From: Liolophura sinensis
Lineage: Eukaryota > Mollusca > Polyplacophora > Chitonida > Chitonidae
NCBI RefSeq assembly: GCF_032854445.1
Contig: NW_027017975.1
Location: 62,001-126,000 of the forward strand
Direction: 5' to 3'
DNA: 64,000 nucleotides
The notes beneath the pieces were generated by a model. That model saw nothing but the letters and a program-made list of their open reading frames with translations. It ran no database searches and was not told the origin of the DNA. Positions 1-9,897 of this stretch are shown one piece after another; position 1 is the stretch's first letter; the number at the start of each line of letters is the position of its first letter. The translations under genes and the position numbers were made by a program.

Positions 1-73
1 GGTGCAAACCGCGTTGCTCTCCGACCAATACTTTTGGCTGTAGCTACAAATGAATAATCATTGATGTCAAGAT

Positions 74-79
74 CACGTG
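74..79. other. cacgtg hexamer (E-box-like) in each monomer
   Basis: The hexamer cacgtg sits in gatcacgtgccc. It is present in nearly every monomer and lost in m26 and m59 (cacatg), which are the same monomer in copies A and B. Such E-box sequences bind bHLH proteins in eukaryotes. Here this is only a sequence match repeated by the array. Confidence 0.35.
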
Positions 80-211
80 CCCAGCAACGGCTCTTACTCC
101 ATGGAAACCAAGGAAATTTGCAATTTTTCAACAGCTGGAGATGCCTGGCCCAATTGCGCATCTTTTGGCACCTTATTGATGTGGGTCAGTGTTTAATTTT
201 ACTTTTTACAG

Positions 212-322
212 CGGACTGTATCAAGTACCTTGTGTTTTTTTTATATACAAATGGTGTGGTTTTTCTACATGTAGATAAAGACATTGAGTTTGTCTTCGAC
301 TTAGAAGTAAGACATTTGCTGG
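212..322 (+). other. Exon-like 111-nt segment present in each monomer (shown in m1)
   Basis: The sequence tactttttacag ends at 211 and resembles a splice acceptor. A donor-like GTGAGT starts at 323. The 111 bases between are 37 codons long. In the frame set by position 211 they have no stop, and the split codon at the two ends (g plus cg) restores the frame if segments are joined. Serial splicing through the array would therefore give an open chain of 37-residue units. Against function: about a quarter of monomers have 6, 7 or 9 T instead of 8, which shifts the frame; 16 have lost the donor through ctggttgag or ctggggga; and m23 and m56 contain an in-frame taa. There is no evidence of expression. 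A fossil exon or chance are both possible. Confidence 0.2.
265..274. other. Ten-base palindrome ctacatgtag in each monomer
   Basis: A perfect self-complementary 10-mer lies inside the exon-like segment and was intact in every monomer I checked, including the indel-rich patch. It could be a protein-binding site, but conservation here follows from array homogeneity and proves nothing on its own. Confidence 0.5.
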
Positions 323-332
323 GTGAGTTAAA

Positions 333-345
333 TGGGCTTGGCCCA
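333..345. other. Small hairpin tgggc-ttg-gccca in each monomer
   Basis: A five-base stem with a three-base loop lies just after the donor-like site. It is altered by a T-to-C change in the loop region (ggctcggcc) in m16, m17, m33, m48, m50, m66, m98 and m103, and shortened by one base in m18 and in the indel-rich patch. It is short, and no U-run follows to make it a terminator. Confidence 0.4.
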
Positions 346-456
346 AAGATTTGACGTCGTCTGGGCTACCGAAGGGCACATAACTTATAATGAAAAGTTG
401 AATATAGTAATGACCAGTCGCGATTGTACATAGTTAATGTAGCCGATTTCAATTAG

Positions 457-491
457 AAAAAAAACAAGGCAAAAATCCAAAAGTAGAAAAA
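457..491. other. A-tract cluster, variable patch of the monomer (shown in m1)
   Basis: In the common version four A4-A5 tracts lie with centres about 13, 7.5 and 8.5 bases apart, roughly one helical turn on average. Runs of A spaced near the helical repeat are known to bend DNA, a common property of satellites. The first tract is the most variable site in the monomer: ttagcaaaaag, ttcgcaaaaag, ttcgcaaaaagcac, ttagtaaaaag, ttag followed by A8, and ttag followed by A6 with cacc or tacc all occur and define monomer types. Curvature is inferred, not measured. Confidence 0.5.
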
Positions 492-3301
492 CTGTTCCAA
501 TGCTGCTGGTAAGAGGCTAATCCGACGTATTTTTTGACGAGAAATCGAATGGTGCAAACCGCGTTGCTCTCCGACCAATACTTTTGGCTGTAGCCACAAA
601 TGAATAATCATTGATGTCAAGATCACGTGCCCAGCAACGGCTCTTACTCCATGGAAACCAAGGAAATTTGCAATTTTTCAACAGCTGGAGATGCCTGGCC
701 CAATTGCGCATCTTTTGGCACCTTATTGATGTGGGTCAGTGTTCAATAGTACTTTTTACAGCGCACTGTATCAAGTACCTTGTGTTTTTTTTATATACAA
801 ATGGTGTGGTTTTTCTACATGTAGATAAAGACACTGAGTTTGTCTTCGACTTAGAAGTAAGACATTTGCTGGGTGAGTTAAATGGGCTTGGCCCAAAGAT
901 TTGACGTCGTCTGGGCTACCGAAGGGCACATAACTTATAATGAAAAGTTGAATATAGTAATGACCAGTCGCGATTGTACATAGTTAATGTAGCCCATTTC
1001 AATTAGCAAAAAGACCAGGCAAAAATCCAAAAGTGGAAAAACTGTTCCAATGCTGTTGGTAAGAGGCTAATCAGACGTATTTTTTGACGAGAAATCGAAT
1101 GGTGCAAACCGCGTTGCTCTCCGACCAATACTTTTGGCTGTAGCCACATATGAATAATCATTGATGTCAAGATCACGTGCCCACCAACGGCTCTTACTCC
1201 ATGGAAACCAAGGAAATTTGCAATTTTTCAACAGCTGGAGATGCCTGGCCCAATTGCGCATCTTTTGGCACCTTATTGATGTGGGTCAGTGTTCAATTGT
1301 ACTTTTTACAGCGGACTGTATCAAGTACCTTGTGTTTTTTTTATATACAAATGGTGTGGTTTTTCTACATGTAGATAAAGACATTGAGTTTGTCTTCGAC
1401 TTAGAAGTAAGACATTTGCTGGGTGAGTTAAATGGGCTTGGCCCAAAGATTTGACGTCGTCTGGGCTACCGAAGGGCACATAACTTATAATGAAAAGTTG
1501 AATATAGTAATGACCAGTCGCGATTGTACATAGTTAATGTAGCCGATTTCAATTAGCAAAAAGACCAGGCAAAAATCCAAAAGTGGAAAAACTGTTCCAA
1601 TGCTGTTGGTAAGAGGCTAATCCGACGTATGTTTTGACGAGAAATCGAATGGTGCAAACCGCGTTGCTCTCCGACCAATACTTTTGGCTGTAGCCACAAA
1701 TGAATAATCATTGATGTCAAGATCACGTGCCCAGCAACGGCTCTTACTCCATGGAAACCAAGGAAATTTGCAATTTTTCAACAGCTGGAGATGCCTGGCC
1801 CAATTGCGCATCTTTTGGCACCTTATTGATGTGGGTCAGTGTTCAATTGTACTTTTTACAGCGGACTGTATCAAGTACCTTGTGTTTTTTTTATATACAA
1901 ATGGTGTGGTTTTTCTACATGTAGATAAAGACATTGAGTTTGTCTTCGACTTAGAAGTAAGACATTTGCTGGGTGAGTTAAATGGGCTTGGCCCAAAGAT
2001 TTGACGTCGTCTGGGCTACCGAAGGGCACATAACTTATAATGAAAAGTTGAATATAGTAATGACCAGTCGCGATTGTACATAGTTAATGTAGCCGATTTC
2101 AATTAGCAAAAAGACCAGGCAAAAAATCCAAAAGTGGAAAAACTGTTCCAATGCTGTTGGTAAGAAGCTAATCCGACGTATTTTTTGACGAGAAATCGAA
2201 TGGTGCAAACCGCGTTGCTCTCCGACCAATACTTTTGGCTGTAGCCACAAATGAATAATCATTGATGTCAAGATCACGTGCCCAGCAACGGCTCTTACTC
2301 CATGGAAACCAAGGAAATTTGCAATTTTTCAACAGCTGGAGATGCCTGGCCCAATTGCGCATCTTTTGGCACCTTATTGATGTGGGTCAGTGTTCAATTG
2401 TACTTTTTACAGCGGACTGTATCAAGTACCTTGTGTTTTTTTTATATACAAATGGTGTGGTTTTTCTACATGTAGATAAAGACATTGAGTTTGTCTTCGA
2501 CTTAGAAGTAGGACAACTCCTGGGTGAGTTAAATGGGCTTGGCCCAAAGATTTGACGTCGTCTGGGCTACCGAAGGGCACATAACTTATAATGAAAAGTT
2601 GAATATAGTAATGACCAGTCGCGATTGTACATAGTTAATGTAGCCCATTTCAATTCGCAAAAAGACCAGGCAAAAATACAAAAGTGGAAAAACTGTTCCA
2701 ATGCTGCTGGTAAGAGGCTAATCCGACGTATTTTTTGACGAGAAATCGAATGGTGCAAACCGCGTTGCTCTCCGACCAATACTTTTGGCTGTAGCCACAA
2801 ATGAATAATCATTGATGTCAAGATCACGTGCCCAGCAACGGCTCTTACTCCATGGAAACCAAGGAAATTTGCAATTTTTCAACAGCTGGAGATGCCTGGC
2901 CCAATTGCGCATCTTTTGGCACCTTATTGATGTGGGTCAGTGTTTAATTTTACTTTTTACAGCGGACTGTATCAAGTACCTTGTGTTTTTTTTATATACA
3001 AATGGTGTGGTTTTTCTACATGTAGATAAAGACATTGAGTTTGTCTTCGACTTAGAAGTAAGACATTTGCTGGGTGAGTTAAATGGGCTTGGCCCAAAGG
3101 TTTGACGTCGTCTGGGCTACCGAAGGGCACATAACTTATAATGAAAAGTTGAATATAGTAATGACCAGTCGCGATTGTACATAGTTAATGTAGCCGATTT
3201 CAATTCGCAAAAAGACCAGGCAAAAATACAAAAGTGGAAAAACTGTTCCAATGCTGCTGGTAAGAGGCTAATCCGACGTATTTTTTGACGAGAAATCGAA
3301 T

Positions 3302-4306
3302 GGTGCAAACCGCGTTGCTCTCCGACCAATACTTTTGGCTGTAGCCACAAATGAATAATCATTGATGTCAAGATCACGTGCCCAGCAACGGCTCTTACTC
3401 CATGGAAACCAAGGAAATTTGCAATTTTTCAACAGCTGGAGATGCCTGGCCCAATTGCGCATCTTTTGGCACCTTATTGATGTGGGTCAGTGTTTAATTT
3501 TACTTTTTACAGCGGACTGTATCAAGTACCTTGTGTTTTTTTTATATACAAATGGTGTGGTTTTTCTACATGTAGATAAAGACATTGAGTTTGTCTTCGA
3601 CTTAGAAGTAAGACATTTGCTGGGTGAGTTAAATGGGCTTGGCCCAAAGATTTGACGTCGTCTGGGCTACCGAAGGGCACATAACTTATAATGAAAAGTT
3701 GAATATAGTAATGACCAGTCGCGATTGTACATAGTTAATGTAGCCGATTTCAATTAGAAAAAAAACAAGGCAAAAATCCAAAAGTAGAAAAACTGTTCCA
3801 ATGCTGCTGGTAAGAGGCTAATCCGACGTATTTTTTGACGAGAAATCGAATGGTGCAAACCGCGTTGCTCTCCGACCAATACTTTTGGCTGTAGCCACAA
3901 ATGAATAATCATTGATGTCAAGATCACGTGCCCAGCAACGGCTCTTACTCCATGGAAACCAAGGAAATTTGCAATTTTTCAACAGCTGGAGATGCCTGGC
4001 CCAATTGCGCATCTTTTGGCACCTTATTGATGTGGGTCAGTGTTCAATAGTACTTTTTACAGCGCACTGTATCAAGTACCTTGTGTTTTTTTTTATATAC
4101 AAATGGTGTGGTTTTTCTACATGTAGATAAAGACACTGAGTTTGTCTTCGACTTAGAAGTAAGACATTTGCTGGGTGAGTTAAATGGGCTTGGCCCAAAG
4201 ATTTGACGTCGTCTGGGCTACCGAAGGGCACATAACTTATAATGAAAAGTTGAATATAGTAATGACCAGTCGCGATTGTACATAGTTAATGTAGCCCATT
4301 TCAATT
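3302..4306. repeat. Six-monomer higher-order repeat, copy 2
   Basis: This is the second copy of the m1-m2 pair, as m7-m8. m8 carries a nine-T run where m2 has eight. Monomers m3-m6 lie between the copies and do not recur after m8, so only two of the six monomers in this period are visibly duplicated in the window. Confidence 0.85.
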
Positions 4307-5943
4307 CGCAAAAAGACCAGGCAAAAATCCAAAAGTGGAAAAACTGTTCCAATGCTGCTGGTAAGAGGCTAATCCGACATATTTTTTGACGAGAAATCGA
4401 ATGGTGCAAACCGCGTTGCTCTCCGACCAATACTTTTGGCTGTAGCCACAAATGAATAATCATTGATGTCAAGATCACGTGCCCAGCAACGGCTCTTACT
4501 CCATGGAAACCAAGGAAATTTGCAATTTTTCAACAGCTGGAGATGCCTGGCCCAATTGCGCATCTTTTGGCACCTTATTGATGTGGGTCAGTGTTCAATT
4601 GTACTTTTTACAGCGGACTGTATCAAGTACCTTGTGTTTTTTTATATACAAATGGTGTGGTTTTTCTACATGTAGATAAAGACATTGAGTTTGTCTTCGA
4701 CTTAGAAGTAAGACAACACCTGGTTGAGTTAAATGGGCTTGGCCCAAAGATTTGACGTCGTCTAGGCTACCGAAGGGCACATAACTTATAATGAATAGTT
4801 GAATATAGTAATGACCAGTCGCGATTGTACATAGTTAATGTAGCCGATTTCAATTCGCAAAAAGCACAGGCAAAAATCCAAAAGTGGAAAAACTGTTCCA
4901 ATGCTGTTGGTAAGAGGCTAATCCGACGTATTTTTTAACGAGAAATCGAATGGTGCAAACCGCGTTGCTCTCCGACCAATACTTTTGGCTGCAGCCACAA
5001 ATGAATAAGCATTGATGTCAAGATCACGTGCCCAGCAACGGCTCTTACTCCATGGAAACCAAGGAAATTTGCAATTTTTCAACAGCTGGAGATGCCTGGC
5101 CCAATTGCGCATCTTTTGGCACCTTATTGATGTGGGTCAGTGTTTAATTTTACTTTTTACAGCGGACTGTATCAAGTACCTTGTGTTTTTTTTATATACA
5201 AATGGTGTGGTTTTTCTACATGTAGATAAAGACATTGAGTTTGTCTTCGACTTAGAAGTAAGACATTTGCTGGGTGAGTTAAATGGGCTTGGCCCAAAGA
5301 TTTGACGTCGTCTGGGCTACCGAAGGGCACATAACTTATAATGAAAAGTTGAATGTAGTAATGACCAGTCGCGATTGTACATAGTTAATGTAGCCGATTT
5401 CAATTAGAAAAAAACCAGGCAAAAATCCAAAAGTAGAAAAACTGTTCCAATGCTGCTGGTAAGAGGCTAATCCGACGTATTTTTTGACGAGAAATCGAAT
5501 GGTGCAAACCGCGTTGCTCTCCGACCAATACTTTTGGCTGTAGCCACAAATGAATAATCATTGATGTCAAGATCACGTGCCCAGCAACGGCTCTTACTCC
5601 ATGGAAACCAAGGAAATTTGCAATTTTTCAACAGCTGGAGATGCCTGGCCCAATTACGCATCTTTTGGCACCTTATTGATGTGGGTCAGTGTTCAATTGT
5701 ACTTTTTACCGCGCACTGTATCAAGTACCTTGTGTTTTTTTTATATACAAATGGTGTGGTTTTTCTACATGTAGATAAAGACATTGAGTTTGTCTTCGAC
5801 TTAGAAGTAAGACATTTGCTGGGTGAGTTAAATGGGCTTGGCCCAAAGATTTGACGTCGTCTGGGCTACCGAAGGGCACATAACTTATAATGAAAAGTTG
5901 AATATAGTAATGACCAGTCGCGATTGTACATAGTTAATGTAGC
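3302..5943. repeat. Left array segment, monomers m7-m11
   Basis: Monomers start at 3302, 3852, 4403, 4952 and 5501. m7 and m8 repeat m1 and m2, including the rare A8-caagg tail of m1 and the aatagt, gcgcac and cactgag set of m2. m9 has a seven-T run, acaacacctggttgag and the gcacagg tail. m10 has gctgcagcc, aataagcatt and tttaatttta with an A-rich tail. m11 has caattacgc and ttaccgcgcac. The segment ends where a dense cluster of single-base indels begins. Confidence 0.88.
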
Positions 5944-8264
5944 CATTTCAATTAGCAAAAAGACCAGGCAAAAATCCAAAAGTGGAAAAACTGTTCAAAT
6001 GCTGCTGGTAAGAGGCTAATCCGACGTATTTTTTGACGAGAAATCGAATGGTGGCAAACCGCGTTGCTCTCCGACCAATACTTTTGGCTGTAGCCACAAA
6101 ATGAATAATCATTGATGTCAAGATTACGTGCCCAGCAACGGCTCTTACTCCATGGAAACCAAGGAAATTTGCAATTTTTCAACAGCTGAGATGCCTGGCC
6201 TAATTGCGCATCTTTTGGCACCTTATTGATGTGAGTCAGTGTTCAATTGTACTTTTTACAGCGGACTGTATCAAGTACCTTGTGTTTTTTTATATACAAA
6301 TGGTGTGTTTTTCTACATGTAGATAAAGACATTGAGTTTGTCTTCGACCTTAGAAGTAAGACATTTGCTGGGTGAGTTAAATGGGCTTGGCCCAAAGATT
6401 TGACGTCGTCTGGGCTACCGAAGGGCACATAACTTATAATGAAAAGTTGAATATAGTAATGACCAGTCGCGATTGTACATAGTTAATGTAACCGATTTCA
6501 ATTCGCAAAAAGCACAGGCAAAAATCCAAAAGTAGAAAAACTGTTCCAATGCTGTTGGTAATAGGCTAATCCGGACGTATTTTTTGACGAGAAATCGAAT
6601 GGTGCAAAACCGCGTTGCTCTCCGACCAATACTTTTGGCTGTAGCCACAAATGAATAATCATTGATGTCAAGATCACGTGCCCAGCAACGGCTCTTACTC
6701 CATGGAAACCAAGGAAATTTGCAATTTTTCAACAGCTGGAGATGCCTGGCCCAATTGCGCATCTTTTGGCACCTTATTGATGTGGGTCAGTGTTCAATTG
6801 TACTTTTTACAGCGGACTGTATCAAGTACCTTGTGTTTTTTTATATACAATGGTGTGGTTTTTCTACATGTAGATAAAGACATTGAGTTTGTCTTCGACT
6901 TAGAAGTAACACAACTCCTGGTTGAGTTAAATGGCTTGGCCCAAAGATTTGACGTCGTCTGGGCTACCGAAGGGCACATAACTTATAATGAAAAGTTGAA
7001 TATAGTAATGACCAGGTCGCGATTGTACATAGTTAATGTAGCCGATTTCAATTCGCAAAAGCACAGGCAAAAATCCAAAAGTGGAAAAACTGTTCCAATG
7101 CTGTTGGTAATAGGCTAATCCGACGTATTTTTTGACGAGAAATCGAATGGTGCAAACCGCGTTGCTCTCCGACAAATACTTTTGGCTGTAGCCACAAATG
7201 AATAATCATTGATGTCAAGATCACGTGCCCAGCAACGGCTCTTACTCCATGGAAACCAAGGAAATTTGCAATTTTTCAACAGCTGAGATGCCTGGCCCAA
7301 TTGCGCATCTTTTGGCACCTTATTGATGTGTGTCAGTGTTCAATTGTACTTTTTACAGCGACTGTATCAAGTACCTTGTGTTTTTTTATATACAAATGGT
7401 GTGGTTTTTCTACATGTAGATAAAGGACATTGAGTTTGTCTTCGACTTAGAAGTAACACAACTCCTGGTTGAGTTAAATGGGCTTGGCCCAAAGATTTGA
7501 CGTCGTCTGGGCTACCGAAGGGCACATAACTTATAATGAAAAGTTGAATATAGTAATGACCAGTCGCGATTGTACATAGTTAATGTAGCCGATTTCAATT
7601 CGCAAAAAGCACAGGCAAAAATCCAAAAGTGGAAAAACTGTTCCAATGCTGTTGGTAAGAGGCTAATCCGACGTATTTTTTGACGAGAAATCGAATGGTG
7701 CAAAACCGCGTTGCTCTCCGACCAATACTTTTGGGCTGTAGCCACAAATGAATAATCATTGATGTCCAAGATCACGTGCCCAGCAACGGCTCTTACTCCA
7801 TGGAAACCAAGGAAATTTGCAATTTTTCAACAGCTGGAGATGCCTTGCCCAATTGCGCATCTTTTGGCACCTTATTGGTGTGGGTCAGTGTTCAATTGTA
7901 CTTTTTACAGCGGACTGTATCAAGTACCTTGTGTTTTTTTATATACAAATGGTGTGGTTTTCTACATGTAGATAAAGACATTGAGTTTGTCTTCGACTTA
8001 GAAGTAAGACATTTACTGGGTGAGTTAAATGGGCTTGGCCAAAGTTTTGACGTCGTCTGGGCTACCGAAGGGCACATAACTTATAATGAAAAGTTTGAAT
8101 ATAGTTAATGACCAGTCGCGATTGTACATAGTTAATGTAGCCGATTTCAATTCGCAAAAAGACCAGGCAAAAATCCAAAAGTGGAAAAAACTGTTCCAAT
8201 GCTGCTGGTAAGAGGCTAATCCGACGTATTTTTGGACGAGAAATCGAATGGTGCAAACCGCGTT
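5944..8264. repeat. Indel-rich monomers (m11 tail to m16 head), suspected low-quality consensus
   Basis: Against the reference monomer I count 24 private one-base indels in about 2.3 kb. Gains lie near 6053, 6101, 6349, 6574, 6609, 7016, 7425, 7704, 7735, 7767, 8095, 8106, 8188 and 8264. Losses lie near 5944, 6189, 6307, 6850, 6933, 7060, 7285, 7360, 7961 and 8040. Most extend or shorten short runs of one base. Elsewhere such private indels are rare. Underneath, the monomers are ordinary types: m13 and m14 carry acaactcctggttgag with the gcacagg tail. The pattern looks like uncorrected long-read error rather than biological decay, which would bring substitutions in proportion. Confidence 0.75.
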
Positions 8265-8883
8265 TGCTCTCCGACCAATACTTTTGGCTGTAGCCACAAA
8301 TGAATAATCATTGATGTCAAGATCACGTGCCCAGCAACGGCTCTTACTCCATGGAAACCAAGGAAATTTGCAATTTTTCAACAGCTGGAGATGCCTGGCC
8401 CAATTGCGCATCTTTTGGCACCTTATTGATGTGGGTCAGTGTTCAATTGTACTTTTTACAGCGGACTGTATCAAGTACCTTGTGTTTTTTTTATATACAA
8501 ATGGTGTGGTTTTTCTACATGTAGATAAAGACATTGAGTTTGTCTTCAACTTAGAAGTAAGACATTTGCTGGGTGAGTTAAATGGGCTCGGCCCAAAGAT
8601 TTGACGTCGTCTGGGCTACCGAAGGGCACATAAGTTATAATGAAAAGTTGAATATAGTAATGACCAGTCGCGATTGTACCTAGTTAATGTAGCCGATTTC
8701 ATTCGCAAAAAGACCAGGCAAAAATCTAAAAGTAGAAAAACTGTTCCAATGCTGCTGGTAAGAGGCTAATCCGACGTATTTTTTGACGAGAAATCGAATG
8801 GTGCAAACCGCGTTGCTCTTCGACCAATACTTTTGGCTGTAGCCACAAATGAATAATCATTGATGTCAAGATCACGTGCCCAA

Positions 8884-8934
8884 CAACGGCTCTTACTCCA
8901 TGGAAACCAAGGAAATTTGCAATTTTTCAACAGC
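8884..8934. other. Crossover interval inside hybrid monomer m17
   Basis: Left of the interval m17 carries gctcttcgacc and cccaacaacgg, as in m49 of copy B. Right of it m17 carries cagcaggag, tttaatttta, gaagtacgac and gggctcggcc, as in m50. Copy A has thus lost one monomer length relative to B, by a deletion that fused two neighbours in register. The alternative, that B gained a monomer, is less likely because the fused monomer carries both parental sets. Confidence 0.82.
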
Positions 8935-9897
8935 AGGAGATGCCTGGCCCAATTGCGCATCTTTTGGCACCTTATTGATGTGGGTCAGTGTTTAATTTTA
9001 CTTTTTACAGCGGACTGTATCAAGTACCTTGTGTTTTTTTATATACAAATGGTGTGGTTTTTCTACATGTAGATAAAGACATTGAGTTTGTCTTCGACTT
9101 AGAAGTACGACATTTGCTGGGTGAGTTAAATGGGCTCGGCCCAAAGATTTGACGTCGTCTGGGCTACCGAAGGGCACATAACTTATAATGAAAAGTTGAA
9201 TATAGTAATGACCAGTCGCGATTGTACATAGTTAATGTAGCCCATTTCAATTAGTAAAAAGACCAGGCAAAAATCCAAAAGTGGAAAAACTGTTCCAATG
9301 CTGCTGGTAAGAGGCTAATCCGACGTATTCTTTGACGAGAAATCGAATGGTGCAAACCGCGTTGCTCTCCGACCAATACTTTTGGCTGTAGCCACAAATG
9401 AATAATCATTGATGTCAAGATCACGTGCCCAGCAACGGCTCTTACTCCATGGAAACCAAGGAAATTTGCAATTTTTTCAACAGCTGGAGATGCCTGGCCC
9501 AATTGCGCATCTTTTGGCACCTTATTGATGTGGGTCAGTGTTCAATTGTACTTTTTACAGCGGACTGTATCAAGTACCTTGTGTTTTTTTATATACAAAT
9601 GGTGTGGTTTTTCTACATGTAGATAAAGACATTGAGTTTGTCTTCGACTTAGAAGTAAGACATTTGCTGGGTGAGTTAAATGGCTTGGCCCAAAGATTTG
9701 ACGTCGTCTGGGCTACCGAAGGGCACATAACTTATAATGAAAAGTTGAATATAGTAATGACCAGTCGCGATTGTACATAGTTAATGTAGCCGATTTCAAT
9801 TCGCAAAAAGACCAGGCAAAAATCCAAAAGTGGAAAAACTGTTCCAATGCTGCTGGTAAGAGGCTAATCCGACGTATTTTTTGACGAGAAATCGAAT

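Larger units (their letters stand above)
1..1003. repeat. Six-monomer higher-order repeat, copy 1
   Basis: m1 and most of m2 recur at 3302-4306 with an offset of about 3301 bases, six monomers away. Shared rare states are tttaatttta, the A8-caagg tail, aatagt, gcgcac and cactgag. The copies differ at one site near position 54 (agctac versus agccac) and by one T in the T-run of m2 versus m8. The match stops in the m2 tail, where m2 has ttagc and m8 has ttcgc. Confidence 0.85.
1..3301. repeat. Left array segment, monomers m1-m6
   Basis: Monomers start at 1, 551, 1101, 1651, 2202 and 2752. m1 and m6 carry the linked tttaatttta variant in place of ttcaattgta. m2 has aatagt, gcgcac and cactgag variants. 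m3 has the ccaccaacgg variant. m4 has an extra A in its A-tract (near 2121) and aagaagcta. m5 has ggacaactcctggg and agcccattt. m5 and m6 share the rare aaatacaaaag change in their tails, so they look like a local dimer duplication or conversion. There is no gene in this stretch. Confidence 0.9.

Noticed and set aside
294-311. Possible CENP-B box at cttcgacttagaagtaa
   Set aside because: The TTCG half and the central A fit the known box, but the second half needs CGGG and the monomer has AGTA. No other site in the monomer is closer.
61-354. A 97-codon open frame on the + strand recurring in most monomers
   Set aside because: It begins with ttg or atg inside the repeat and has no ribosome-binding or promoter context. 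It overlaps other open frames on both strands that recur just as often. T-run changes break it in many monomers, and substitutions show no codon-position bias by eye. Recurrence follows from the repeat alone.
382-395. TATAAT-like bacterial -10 box (aacttataatgaa)
   Set aside because: There is no matching -35 element at proper spacing and no gene downstream, and the array is of eukaryotic satellite type.
517-711. 64- and 86-codon open frames on the - strand recurring every ~550 bases
   Set aside because: They run across the arbitrary monomer boundary, overlap each other and the + strand frames, and resemble no family I recognise.
6678-7118. Longest frame of the window, 146 codons, and a 128-codon frame at 8025-8411
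   Set aside because: Both exist only because one-base indels in the suspect patch (5944-8264) happen to join frames that are closed in normal monomers.
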